Shown piece after piece: positions 1 to 8,474 of a DNA stretch of 16,384 nt (within the stretch, counting starts at the first letter, position 1; the number at the start of each line of letters is the position of its first letter). The notes beneath the pieces were generated by a model. That model was not told the origin of the DNA. It saw only the letters and a list, made by a program, of their open reading frames with translations, and searched no databases. The DNA is from GWE2-40-63 sp050251815 (GTDB lineage Bacteria > Bacteroidota > Bacteroidia > Bacteroidales > SZUA-534): positions 1 to 16,384 of the forward strand of contig JBFWMB010000091.1 of NCBI GenBank assembly GCA_050251815.1. The letters are read 5' to 3'. The position numbers and the translations under genes are program-made.

Positions 1-1334
1 GCTACTATTGAACCGAATGAAATTCCCATGGGACAGAAAAATAGCTCAGCTACAGTTAAGATGAAGTAGGTGAATAACAATACATAAGGGCCTACTTTTA
101 ATCCGTCAGCCAGAGGTGCACCGCCGGCAGCAGGCGAAATTTCTTTAAACAGAGGAAGTCCGAATGAACCCAGAGTCATTACCACAAAACCCATAGCAGC
201 AATAAACATCCCAATAGCAATCTTTTTAGGGGTCGAAGGTTCTTTATCTCTGGCACGTAACCAGCCAAAAATGGCCACAACTATCGGCGTAAGGAAAACC
301 ACAAAGAATGGGTTCATCGACTGGAATAATTCAACAGAAAATTCCCACGAACCTATCTTTAATAAGGTGTAGTCTTTAGCAAACATGGTTAAGGTTAACC
401 CGTTTTGGTGGAAGGAGAACCAGAAGAAAATAACTACAGCAAAAACAGCCAGCAAGGCGTAAATGCGTTGTTTAATTTCTTTGGGATCCATTTCAATGGT
501 CTGGGTTTTGTTTTGTCCGTCTGCCTTGGCATCTTTACTTCCGGCCGGGTTGGGGAATGTTTTTTTGTTGGCAATGAAAATAACCAAAGAAATAAGCATG
601 GCAAAAATGGCTATGCCAAAGGCGTAATGAAAACCGGTATTGAAAACATTCAAATACTCCGATGAAAAGCTTTCGAGGCTTGCGTTTCCATTAATTACGG
701 CAGCATTTGCCGCATCCTGAAAACGTACCAGGTTGTCCGATGACATGGTTCCTGCGAGAAAGGAATGGCACTGTTCCGGAAGGTTTGCATCGTAAAGGAA
801 ATTGTTTTTTGCCAACCACCATTTTCTTATGGCGGGTGCTACCATTGGAGCAAAAATAGCGCCTATGTTGATAAAGGCATAAAACAGTGAAAACCCGGAA
901 TCCCTTTTGTCTTTGTAGGTATCGTTATCGTACATTTGGCCTACAAGAGCCTGCAGGTTTCCTTTGAAAAGCCCGTTTCCAAAAGCAATAACAAATAAGC
1001 CTAAGATTGATATTCCCAGAAATAAGGGAACACTTGAAACCGGAGTAGGAGTTGGGATAGCTAAAATAAAGTAACCCACACCCATCAATATTAGTCCAGT
1101 GAGGATGGTTCCTTTATAATTTCTTAGTTTGTCGGCTATAATACCACCGGCCAGTGCTAAGATGTAAATGGAGAAATAAAAGCCCGCATAAATATAACCG
1201 GCATTTGTTCCACTTAATCCAAACTTAGCCTGTAAAAACAAAACCAAGATGGCCATCATGGTGTAAAAACCAAAACGCTCACCCATATTTGCCAACGAGG
1301 CTGCGATAAGTCCTTTGGGATGTCCTTTAAACAT
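1..1334 (-). CDS. POT/PTR2-family proton-coupled peptide transporter (3' end outside window)
   Basis: Inner-membrane major facilitator that would import di- or tripeptides with protons. Reading from the ATG at 1334, 444 codons are open to the window edge, so the C-terminus is missing. Family marks seen: GERFGFY in helix 1 (residues 18-24), a GLFKGN motif in helix 4 carrying the conserved Lys, FYAFINIGA (PTR2 signature), and AELFFCPMG in the helix-10 region. Many hydrophobic segments are interrupted by a soluble insertion rich in Asn/Ala/Ser. Two positions differ from the classic family: the first Glu of ExxER is Asn16, and the helix-7 Glu of the FEQxG region is His309 (FHQNG). The start is supported by a well-placed promoter 46 nt upstream. 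It is divergent from the NAD(P)HX repair gene. Substrate is not determinable from sequence. Confidence 0.9.
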   Translation of the reverse strand, partial: MFKGHPKGLIAASLANMGERFGFYTMMAILVLFLQAKFGLSGTNAGYIYAGFYFSIYILALAGGIIADKLRNYKGTILTGLILMGVGYFILAIPTPTPVSSVPLFLGISILGLFVIAFGNGLFKGNLQALVGQMYDNDTYKDKRDSGFSLFYAFINIGAIFAPMVAPAIRKWWLAKNNFLYDANLPEQCHSFLAGTMSSDNLVRFQDAANAAVINGNASLESFSSEYLNVFNTGFHYAFGIAIFAMLISLVIFIANKKTFPNPAGSKDAKADGQNKTQTIEMDPKEIKQRIYALLAVFAVVIFFWFSFHQNGLTLTMFAKDYTLLKIGSWEFSVELFQSMNPFFVVFLTPIVVAIFGWLRARDKEPSTPKKIAIGMFIAAMGFVVMTLGSFGLPLFKEISPAAGGAPLADGLKVGPYVLLFTYFILTVAELFFCPMGISFGSIV

Positions 1335-1379
1335 AGTTATAATTTTAAGTTAATATTTTAACATTAATTTCGTGATGGG

Positions 1380-1409
1380 CAAATATAAAAATCTTTTTTG
1401 GCTGGTCAA
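1380..1409 (-). promoter_or_regulatory. Bacteroidota-type promoter for the POT transporter
   Basis: On the minus strand TTG (1409-1407) is followed after 19 nt by TATATTTG (1387-1380), a full match to the TAnnTTTG -7 consensus of the primary sigma factor of this phylum. Transcription would begin near 1374, leaving a leader of about 40 nt before the ATG at 1334. Confidence 0.65.
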
Positions 1410-1522
1410 CTAATTAATTGCTATTGCAAAACATTTTAAAATACCGGCCTTTATTAATCGATGGAATTATCGTAAATTTAGAAGGTTTTACAATGTTGAT
1501 AATTAATAACAGAGAGGTATTT

Positions 1523-3034
1523 ATGAAGATACTGAACGTTGAGCAAATACGGGCAGCCGATGATTATACCATTAAAAATGAACCCATTGCTTCCATCCAC
1601 CTGATGGAACGCGCTGCCCAGCGAATGTCAGACTGGGTTTTATTAAACCATCGATTGGAAGAACCGCTCCTGTTTGTTGCAGGGCCCGGAAACAACGGGG
1701 GCGATGCACTGGCTATGGCCAGGCAGCTGCAAAAAGCCGGTTTTATAAACCTTCAGGTGTGGTGTTTAAAGATTTCTCCAACAGCATCGCCCGATTGCGC
1801 TATGAATAAAAGGTACCTGATTGAGCAGAACAAGGTTCCCATTATTGAAATAGCATCAGGCGATCCCTTACCCGAAATTGCTAAAGATACGATGGTGATT
1901 GATGGAATGTTTGGTTCCGGTTTATCACGGGGAATCACCGGTTACTGGGCTTTGGTTGTGGAGCATATAAATAAATCGGGCTGCCGGGTAATTGCCGTGG
2001 ATATTCCTTCGGGACTTTTTGCCGATGGTGAACAAGCGGAATCGGGAGCTGTTATAAAAGCCCATGTGACACTTACCCTGCAATTTCCAAAATTGTCTTT
2101 TATGTTTGCCGAGAACGAATCGTTTGTTGGCCGTTGGGAAGTTTTGGATATTGGTTTGCACCCGGGCTTTATTGAGCAGGTTGAAACTCCGTATCACTTT
2201 CTGGAAGCCGACAGGGTGCAAGGCATCTTAAAAAAGCGAAAACGCTTTTCGCACAAAGGTACTTTTGGACATGCCTTTTTGGTTGCAGGAAGTTACCAGA
2301 AAACCGGAGCAGCTGTTTTGGCAGCCAAAGCCTGTTTACGTTCCGGAGTGGGGCTTTTAACAGTCCATGTGCCGCAAACAGCCTATGCCATCATGCAAAC
2401 CGCTGTTCCCGAAGCCATGCTTTGCATTGACGAAACGGAAATGAATTATTGCGAATCGGCTACCCTTGAAAACTACGATGTGTTGGGTATTGGCCCCGGA
2501 ATTGGAAAAAAGCCTTCGATGCAGGTTGCTTTTGAGAAGTTGATAAAAAATGCAAGCCATCCTTTGGTTGCCGATGCCGATGCCTTGAATATTCTGGCTG
2601 AACATCCCGAATGGCTGGTTCACCTCCCAAAAAATTCCCTGGTAACACCACATCCGGGCGAATTCGACCGGCTTACTCATAATCACAATTCAGCATACGA
2701 GCGGCTGCTTAGTCAGATCGATTTTGCCAAAAAGCATCAGCTTTTTGTGATATTAAAAGGAGCTTATACCCGAATTGCTACGCCCGAAGGTAGGGTTTAT
2801 TTTAACCCTACGGGAAATCCGGGAATGGCAACTGCCGGTAGTGGCGATGTGCTAACCGGAATTTTACTGGGCTTGTTGGCACAGCGTTACGAGCCTTTGG
2901 AGGCTGCTTTGCTTGGTGTTTACCTGCATGGCCTGGCTGGCGATTTAGCGGCAAAGAAACAGGGTTACGAGTCTTTAATTGCCTCTGATATTATGGCAAA
3001 CTTAGGTGCTGCTTTTCTAAGTCTTAGGAAGTAA
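1523..3034 (+). CDS. nnr: Bifunctional NAD(P)H-hydrate repair enzyme (epimerase + ADP-dependent dehydratase)
   Basis: Repairs damaged nicotinamide cofactors. The N-terminal YjeF_N domain interconverts R- and S-NAD(P)HX; the C-terminal ribokinase-like domain dehydrates S-NAD(P)HX using ADP or ATP. Length is 503 aa, usual for the fused bacterial form. Epimerase marks: GNNGGD at residues 56-61, DGMFGSGL near 127-134, DIPSG at 160-164. Dehydratase marks: GHAFLVAGS near 249, VADADALN near 349-356, TPHPGEF at 375-381, and GSGD at 439-442 with the catalytic Asp. The ATG at 1523 is chosen because AGAGAGG lies 5 nt upstream and the protein then begins in the family manner (MKILNVEQIRAAD); an upstream in-frame ATG at 1418 would add 35 unrelated residues. 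The transporter promoter lies inside that upstream extension. Stand-alone gene, followed by a separate promoter. Confidence 0.95.
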   Translation: MKILNVEQIRAADDYTIKNEPIASIHLMERAAQRMSDWVLLNHRLEEPLLFVAGPGNNGGDALAMARQLQKAGFINLQVWCLKISPTASPDCAMNKRYLIEQNKVPIIEIASGDPLPEIAKDTMVIDGMFGSGLSRGITGYWALVVEHINKSGCRVIAVDIPSGLFADGEQAESGAVIKAHVTLTLQFPKLSFMFAENESFVGRWEVLDIGLHPGFIEQVETPYHFLEADRVQGILKKRKRFSHKGTFGHAFLVAGSYQKTGAAVLAAKACLRSGVGLLTVHVPQTAYAIMQTAVPEAMLCIDETEMNYCESATLENYDVLGIGPGIGKKPSMQVAFEKLIKNASHPLVADADALNILAEHPEWLVHLPKNSLVTPHPGEFDRLTHNHNSAYERLLSQIDFAKKHQLFVILKGAYTRIATPEGRVYFNPTGNPGMATAGSGDVLTGILLGLLAQRYEPLEAALLGVYLHGLAGDLAAKKQGYESLIASDIMANLGAAFLSLRK

Positions 3035-3051
3035 TTTAACCCGGTTTAATC

Positions 3052-3082
3052 TTGTTATTTAGCCGGAATACCCTTTAATTTG
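3052..3082 (+). promoter_or_regulatory. Candidate promoter for the DUF4831 gene
   Basis: TTG at 3052-3054, 20 nt spacer, then TTAATTTG at 3075-3082, one mismatch from TAnnTTTG. It predicts a leader of roughly 37 nt before the ATG at 3126. The evidence is consensus and spacing only. Confidence 0.4.
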
Positions 3083-3125
3083 CAATGCTCACAGGCAAAC
3101 AATTATTATAAAAACCGGGATTATT

Positions 3126-4346
3126 ATGAAGTATCTAATACTCAGTATGAGTTTCTTGTTTTTTTGGATTTCGTTACAGGCTCAAAAAGAAACCAATCTT
3201 TCATGCAGCGTTCGTCCAGTTACATCAAATGTAACTATCGATGGGTATCAGTTGATTTATAGTCTGCCCAAAAATTATATCGAAGTTTCGTTGCATGTAA
3301 ATCGCTTAGTGCAAATCCCCGGACCTTATGCCAAATATGCCGAAAAGTTTTTAAATATTACCGAAGGGGTAATAGTAACCGATGAAACTTATTACGAGAT
3401 TCAGGAAGCAAACTTCAGGCGTTTAAGCCGTCCCGATTCGTTAATGCACTATGTATTGACTTACGAGGGCTTTGGAGCGCTTCCGGCGCTGCAACTCACG
3501 ACCGATGGTTTAATAAAAGCATGTAATGTTTCACATGAGGTGGTTTGGGAACAAGCAGCTGAAGCCTACCAAATACCAATTGTTCAGGAGCCCGAGGCTC
3601 CTTTCTTTACCGATTTGGGTGTGATTCCTTTTATTGAAGAAAAAACAGAGACCCTGTATAAGATGGTTCCAACCGATTCAACACCCCGGCGCGTTCCCTA
3701 CGATAATACCAAAGTTATTCCTACAAGTGAAGAACACAATGCCAAGGAAGCCTCCGATTTTATCCGTAAATTACGGAAGCGCCGGCTAAAGCTCTTAATT
3801 GGTTTGAAAGATGAAACTTTTCCCGTTGAGGGCGAAGCCATGAAAATAATGGTGACAGAACTCGAAAACCTGGAAAAGAAATACCTCGAACTATTCGTAG
3901 GAAAAACAGTGCAGCAAACCTTAATTTATAGATTTAATTTTGAACCTGAGGCCGATGTACAGGCTGAACAGCAAATTGTTGGGTGGTTTTCGCTAACCAA
4001 TGGGTTTAGTGCCACAAAACCCGATTTGCGTAAAAACGATTTCAAACCGTTAATCATGCAAGCAAATCGGTTGGGTATTGTTCCCGAAGTGAACATTCAG
4101 CAAATGAACAATTCGGGCAAATCGCCAGTAGCCATCAAACATGGACTTTACTACAGAATACCTACCTGGGTTAATATATCGCTTAGTTTTACCGATAAAG
4201 TGCTGCTAAGTCAGAAAATGTTAATTGCTCAACGCGGTACGGTTGCTACCCTGCCTGCCGATTATTTGAATCAGGGAAACATTGAAGTCGAGTTTTATCC
4301 CGACCTGGGTTCCATTAAACGGATACAGAAAAAGGGCAGGGAATAA
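3126..4346 (+). CDS. DUF4831-family exported protein
   Basis: Protein of 406 aa. Residues 1-20 form a plain signal peptide (charged MK, then a hydrophobic LILSMSFLFFWISL core and a small-residue end before Gln), so it is likely periplasmic or outer-membrane associated. The N-terminal part resembles DUF4831, a Bacteroidota family of unknown role: a YSLPKN strand, then PGPYAKYAEKFL near residues 67-78. A Lys/Arg-rich helical segment follows around 215-265. No catalytic motif is recognised. The ATG at 3126 is chosen because it starts directly at the signal peptide; another reading frame nearby has no such features. It has its own candidate promoter and no obvious operon partner. Confidence 0.75.
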   Translation: MKYLILSMSFLFFWISLQAQKETNLSCSVRPVTSNVTIDGYQLIYSLPKNYIEVSLHVNRLVQIPGPYAKYAEKFLNITEGVIVTDETYYEIQEANFRRLSRPDSLMHYVLTYEGFGALPALQLTTDGLIKACNVSHEVVWEQAAEAYQIPIVQEPEAPFFTDLGVIPFIEEKTETLYKMVPTDSTPRRVPYDNTKVIPTSEEHNAKEASDFIRKLRKRRLKLLIGLKDETFPVEGEAMKIMVTELENLEKKYLELFVGKTVQQTLIYRFNFEPEADVQAEQQIVGWFSLTNGFSATKPDLRKNDFKPLIMQANRLGIVPEVNIQQMNNSGKSPVAIKHGLYYRIPTWVNISLSFTDKVLLSQKMLIAQRGTVATLPADYLNQGNIEVEFYPDLGSIKRIQKKGRE

Positions 4347-4660
4347 CAATTTATATTGGTTCTAAATATAACACAACGTTCATGTTACCAATCAATTCGC
4401 ATTTAGATTTGTTATAAGTTATTATTCTTTTGAATGCTCTTATTCGGTAAAAATCGATTTGTTTTATCCTTTTTATCCTCTTTTTTATTTTTGCGAATTA
4501 CTGTAAGTGTCATTAAATTAGAATTATAACACATTTTGGTTTGTTTTGGTTTGTTTACTTGCACACTTTTAATCCATGTATGCAGTTTTGCTTTGAGGCA
4601 CAGGTTATCTTTCATCAAAAGTTTTATCTTTGCTCCGTTTCAATTCAAAAAATGTTATCT
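4347..4660. other. AT-rich intergenic region upstream of the ETF operon
   Basis: No credible coding sequence was found in these 314 nt. It carries two further TAnnTTTG-like octamers on the plus strand (TAGATTTG at 4404-4411 and TATTTTTG at 4486-4493) besides the one close to etfB, pyrimidine-rich stretches around 4462-4492, and a short tandem TTTTGGTTTG repeat near 4534-4554. It may hold regulatory sites or a small RNA, but nothing decisive is seen. Confidence 0.35.
4625..4632 (+). promoter_or_regulatory. -7 element of the etfB-etfA-acyl-CoA dehydrogenase operon
   Basis: TATCTTTG is an exact match to TAnnTTTG, 28 nt before the chosen etfB start. It predicts transcription from about 4639. No TTG at ideal spacing is seen, so only the -7 half is called. 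The position argues against any etfB start upstream of about 4650. Confidence 0.5.
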
Positions 4661-5536
4661 ATGAAAGGATTAAAAATCATTGTTCTTGCCAAACAGGTAC
4701 CCGATACCCGGAATGTTGGCAAGGATGCTATGAAAGCAGATGGGACCGTTAACCGGGCGGCTCTTCCTGCAATATTCAACCCGGAGGATTTGAATGCGCT
4801 GGAACAGGCTTTACGCATAAAAGATACGTATCCGGGCTCTACCGTTACTATTTTAACCATGGGACCGGGGCGTGCGGCCGAAGTGGTGCGCGAAGGGCTT
4901 TACCGTGGTGCCGATAATGGCTATTTACTTACCGATAGGGCTTTTGCAGGTTCCGATACGCTGGCAACTTCGTATGCCATTTCGTGTGCCATTAAAAAAC
5001 TGGACTACGATATTATTATTGCCGGCCGTCAGGCTATTGATGGCGATACAGCTCAGGTAGGTCCTCAGGTTGCCGAAAAACTGGCTTTGCCCCAAATTAC
5101 CTATGCTGAATCGATAGAAAAGGTGGTAAAAAACCAAATTTCTATTAAACGCAGGTTGGAGCGGGGTGTCGAAACCGTTTCTGCTCCTATTCCCTGTGTA
5201 ATAACGGTAAATGCTTCAGCTCCCGAATGTCGTCCGCGGAATGCCAAGTATTTAATGAAGTTCAAACATGCCAAAACAGTAACCGAACTGCAAAGCGAAA
5301 CCGAAGATTACCTTAAAATGCACCAAATGCGTCCTTATTTGCGGATTGCTGAAATGAGTGTGGCTGATGTGCAGGCCGATGTAAACTGGCTGGGGCTTTC
5401 CGGCTCACCTACCAAGGTAAAAAGCATTCAAAATGTGGTTTTTGCCGCTAAAGATGCCAAACAATTAACGTCCGATCAAAAAGATATGGACTGGCTAATG
5501 GGAGAATTAATGGCTAACCACACTTTGGGTGCTTAG
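4661..5536 (+). CDS. etfB: Electron transfer flavoprotein, beta subunit
   Basis: Small subunit of the ETF heterodimer; it binds AMP and carries the recognition surface for acyl-CoA dehydrogenases, from which ETF takes electrons. Length is 291 aa from the ATG at 4661. The N-terminus KIIVLAKQVPDT is the family hallmark, and the signature GRQAIDGDTAQVGP lies at about residues 122-135. The ATG at 4661 is preferred over one 9 nt upstream (which adds MLS) and over a far upstream start, because the latter lies before the predicted promoter. First gene of a three-gene operon: etfA follows after 31 nt, then acyl-CoA dehydrogenase. No frameshift or missing block is visible. Confidence 0.95.
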   Translation: MKGLKIIVLAKQVPDTRNVGKDAMKADGTVNRAALPAIFNPEDLNALEQALRIKDTYPGSTVTILTMGPGRAAEVVREGLYRGADNGYLLTDRAFAGSDTLATSYAISCAIKKLDYDIIIAGRQAIDGDTAQVGPQVAEKLALPQITYAESIEKVVKNQISIKRRLERGVETVSAPIPCVITVNASAPECRPRNAKYLMKFKHAKTVTELQSETEDYLKMHQMRPYLRIAEMSVADVQADVNWLGLSGSPTKVKSIQNVVFAAKDAKQLTSDQKDMDWLMGELMANHTLGA

Positions 5537-5567
5537 CCGGAGGTCTTACTAATAAAAAGGTAAAATT

Positions 5568-6587
5568 ATGAACAACATATTTGTTTTTTGCGAATTAGAC
5601 GAAGGAAAAGTGGCCGATGTCAGCCTCGAATTGCTTACCAAAGGGCGCAGTTTGGCCACAGAATTAAAATGCGGACTCGAGGCGATTGTTATTGGCAGTA
5701 AATTGTCGGAGATAGAAGCTCAAATTGCTCCTTATGGTGCTGATACCATTTATATTGCCGACGATAAACGGCTGGAGCATTATTTAACGCTTCCGTTTAC
5801 TACAATTATTGTCGATTTGTTTAAAAAGGAGCAACCTCAGATTGCTTTATTTGGAGCCAGTTCCATTGGTCGCGATTTAGCACCACGGGTGTCCTCGGCT
5901 TTAAAATCAGGACTCACTGCCGATTGTACCAGTCTGATTATTGGTGCACACGAAGACAAAAAGGAAGGGAAAACTTATGAAAACCTGCTTTATCAGATTC
6001 GTCCGGCTTTTGGAGGTAATATTATTGCCACCATCATCAATCCCGATTGCCGCCCACAAATGGCTACCGTTCGCGAAGGGGTGATGAAAAAGGAAATCTT
6101 CAACAAAAATTATAAAAGCAAGGTAGTTACTATCGATGTTTCAAAAGTTGTAAGCGATGCCGATTTTGTAGTGGAAATTATCGAGCGCCATATGGAAGCC
6201 CGAAAAGTGGACATTAAAAAGTCGCAGGTAATTGTTTCAGGCGGCTACGGAGTGGGTTCCAAAGAAAACTTCGATAAACTGTTTGATTTGGCTGAAGTAT
6301 TGGGTGGCGAAGTGGGTGCTTCGCGTGCAGCAGTCGATGCCGGTTATGTGGATCATGCCCGCCAGGTGGGTCAAACCGGTGTTACTGTGCGTCCAAAACT
6401 CTATATTGCGTGTGGAATTTCCGGTCAGGTGCAACATACAGCCGGAATGGAGGAGTCGGCCATGATTATCTCAATTAATACCGACGCCAGCGCTCCAATT
6501 AATAAAATTGCCGATTATGCCATAGTGGGCGATGTGGGCGAAGTGATTCCCCGCTTAATTGCAGCCTATAAAAAACATTCCAAATAA
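5568..6587 (+). CDS. etfA: Electron transfer flavoprotein, alpha subunit
   Basis: FAD-binding subunit of ETF, 339 aa, full length. The C-terminal FAD domain shows the expected chain of motifs: GGYGVGSKENF, then SRAAVDAGYVDHARQVGQTG from about residue 252 (QVGQTG at 266-271), GISGQVQHTAGM from 283, and a SINTDASAPI strand near the end, where many homologues have KD instead of TD. An AAAAGG sequence sits about 6 nt before the ATG. Placed between etfB and the dehydrogenase, so the three products very probably form one fatty-acyl or related acyl-CoA oxidation electron path. The quinone-linked acceptor (ETF-QO) is not in this window. Confidence 0.95.
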   Translation: MNNIFVFCELDEGKVADVSLELLTKGRSLATELKCGLEAIVIGSKLSEIEAQIAPYGADTIYIADDKRLEHYLTLPFTTIIVDLFKKEQPQIALFGASSIGRDLAPRVSSALKSGLTADCTSLIIGAHEDKKEGKTYENLLYQIRPAFGGNIIATIINPDCRPQMATVREGVMKKEIFNKNYKSKVVTIDVSKVVSDADFVVEIIERHMEARKVDIKKSQVIVSGGYGVGSKENFDKLFDLAEVLGGEVGASRAAVDAGYVDHARQVGQTGVTVRPKLYIACGISGQVQHTAGMEESAMIISINTDASAPINKIADYAIVGDVGEVIPRLIAAYKKHSK

Positions 6588-6653
6588 TTTTGAACAGGGA
6601 AATCGACCCAATTCAGGTTGAAAGTACGCAGTACCAAACTAAAATTTAATACA

Positions 6654-8369
6654 ATGGCTAATTTTTATACTGATAATAAAGATTTAAAATTCCACCTGGA
6701 ACATCCTTTGATGAAAAAGATTATCGCTTTAAAGGAGAACAACTATGTGGATAAAGATACCTACGATTATGCACCGGTCGATTTCGAAGACGCACTCGAC
6801 AGCTACCATCAGGTTTTGGAAATTGTAGGCGATATTTGTGGCGAAATTATAGCACCCAATGCCGAATCGGTCGATCACGAAGGCCCACAGGTTATTAACG
6901 GGCGTGTTAAATACGCCCGGGGAACGCACGAAAACCATCAGGCACTTTCAAATGCCGGATTGGTGGGCATGTCGCTTCCACGTAAATATGGAGGACTGAA
7001 TTTCTCGATGGTTCCTTACGTTATGGCTGCCGAACTGGTTTCGCGCGCCGATGCCGGATTCGCCAACATCTGGGGTTTGCAGGATTGTGCTGAAACCTTG
7101 CATGAGTTTGCATCCGAAGAACAAAAAAATGATTTCTTACCCCGTTTCAACAAAGGCGCTACGGCAGCCATGGATTTAACCGAACCTGATGCCGGTTCCG
7201 ATTTGCAGGCGGTAATGCTGAAAGCCAGTTGGGACGAGAAAAAGGGAACCTGGCTTTTGAATGGCGTAAAACGTTTTATTACCAATGGTGATGCTGAGGT
7301 TTCGCTGGTTTTGGCCCGCTCCGAAGAAGGAACTTCCGATGGTCGGGGTTTATCGCTTTTTGTTTACGATAAAGCTCATGGTGGAATGACTGTTCGCCGC
7401 ATCGAAAATAAATTGGGAATAAAAGGTTCGCCAACTTGCGAACTGGTATTTACCAATGCCCCTGCTCAATTGGTGGGCGACCGTAAATTGGGACTTATAA
7501 AGTACGTAATGTCATTAATGAACGGAGCGCGTTTGGGAGTAGGTGCTCAATCGGTAGGAATTGCCGAGGCTGCTTACCGCGAAGGTCTGAATTATGCCAA
7601 AGAACGTGAGCAGTTTGGAAAAGCAATCATTCATTTTCCAGCGGTTTACGAATTGCTGACCCAAATGGAGATGAAAGTGAAAGCCAGCCGTTCTTTGCTT
7701 TACGAAACTACACGATTTGTCGACGTATATAAATCATACACGCATTTGTCGAATGAGCGTACCCTGGATAAGGACGAACGCAATGAATTGAAAAGCTATC
7801 AACGACTGGCCGATGTATTTACCCCGTTGCTTAAACTCTTTTCGAGCGAATACTGCAACCAGGTGGCTTACGATTCGCTTCAGATTCACGGGGGTTCAGG
7901 ATATATGAAAGATTATCCCATTGAGCGTTTATACCGCGATGCACGCATCACCAATATTTACGAAGGAACTTCGCAATTACAGGTTGTTGCAGCCATAAGG
8001 GGAGTAACTACCGGAACCTATTTAAAGCAAATTCGTGAATACGAATTAATGGAACTGCGTCCCGAATTGGAGTATTTGCGTCGTGATTTGATTGACATGA
8101 CCAATCAGTACGAAAAAGCAGTTGCTATGGTAAGCGAAATAAATGCGCAGGAAGAATCGAACGATTATCTCGATTTTCATGCCCGTCGGCTGGTTGAAAT
8201 GGCTGGCCATATTATTATGGGTTACCTGTTGCTCAACGATACCATGCGCGATGATTCATTCGAAAAACAAGCCATTTTATTTGTTAAATATGGAAAATCA
8301 GAGAATCAGCAAAGGATGCATTATATTGAGAACTTTGAATTGAAAGAATTGGGACTGTTTAAAAAATAA
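6654..8369 (+). CDS. Acyl-CoA dehydrogenase, long form with C-terminal extension
   Basis: FAD enzyme that introduces the alpha-beta double bond into an acyl-CoA and hands electrons to the ETF encoded just upstream. Length is 571 aa against about 380-400 for simple family members; the extra 100 or so C-terminal residues are helical and charged, as in the larger VLCAD-like Bacteroidota forms. Motifs: DLTEPDAGSDLQA (substrate/FAD loop), NKLGIKGSPTCEL, REQFGKAI from Arg318, IHGGSGYMKDYPIERLYRDA, and IYEGTSQLQ with the catalytic Glu at residue 437. The ATG at 6654 is preferred to one 36 nt upstream because that extension (MKVRSTKLKFNT) is basic and unlike the family. The gap of 66 nt after etfA holds no terminator, so co-transcription is likely. 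Chain-length preference cannot be told. Confidence 0.93.
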   Translation: MANFYTDNKDLKFHLEHPLMKKIIALKENNYVDKDTYDYAPVDFEDALDSYHQVLEIVGDICGEIIAPNAESVDHEGPQVINGRVKYARGTHENHQALSNAGLVGMSLPRKYGGLNFSMVPYVMAAELVSRADAGFANIWGLQDCAETLHEFASEEQKNDFLPRFNKGATAAMDLTEPDAGSDLQAVMLKASWDEKKGTWLLNGVKRFITNGDAEVSLVLARSEEGTSDGRGLSLFVYDKAHGGMTVRRIENKLGIKGSPTCELVFTNAPAQLVGDRKLGLIKYVMSLMNGARLGVGAQSVGIAEAAYREGLNYAKEREQFGKAIIHFPAVYELLTQMEMKVKASRSLLYETTRFVDVYKSYTHLSNERTLDKDERNELKSYQRLADVFTPLLKLFSSEYCNQVAYDSLQIHGGSGYMKDYPIERLYRDARITNIYEGTSQLQVVAAIRGVTTGTYLKQIREYELMELRPELEYLRRDLIDMTNQYEKAVAMVSEINAQEESNDYLDFHARRLVEMAGHIIMGYLLLNDTMRDDSFEKQAILFVKYGKSENQQRMHYIENFELKELGLFKK

Positions 8370-8390
8370 ATGAACAGTTTTAGTAAAGGA

Positions 8391-8423
8391 AAAAAAGTGA
8401 CCCGGGCGGGTCACTTTTTTTTT
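8391..8423. terminator. Strong bidirectional intrinsic terminator
   Basis: GTGACCC (8397-8403), loop GGGC, GGGTCAC (8408-8414), flanked by A6 on the left and T9 on the right, so the A and T runs also pair. It lies 22 nt after the dehydrogenase stop and about 50 nt after the end of the converging minus-strand gene, so it probably stops transcription from both sides. Confidence 0.9.
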
Positions 8424-8474
8424 AGCCAATGGTACAAAGCAGTATTCAAATTGGACAGGAAATTCCATTGGCTT

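Noticed and set aside
1418..1522. 35-residue N-terminal extension of the NAD(P)HX repair enzyme.
   Set aside because: The segment is unrelated to the family and a good Shine-Dalgarno-like AGAGAGG sits before the internal ATG at 1523.
1753..2686. Minus-strand ORFs of 61-109 codons opposite the repair enzyme.
   Set aside because: They are shadows of a strongly conserved gene on the other strand and show no protein-like features.
4412..4618. Minus-strand ORF of 68 codons, Lys-rich.
   Set aside because: It is in an AT-rich gap, has no recognised domain or ribosome site, and is composed as random Lys/Asn codons.
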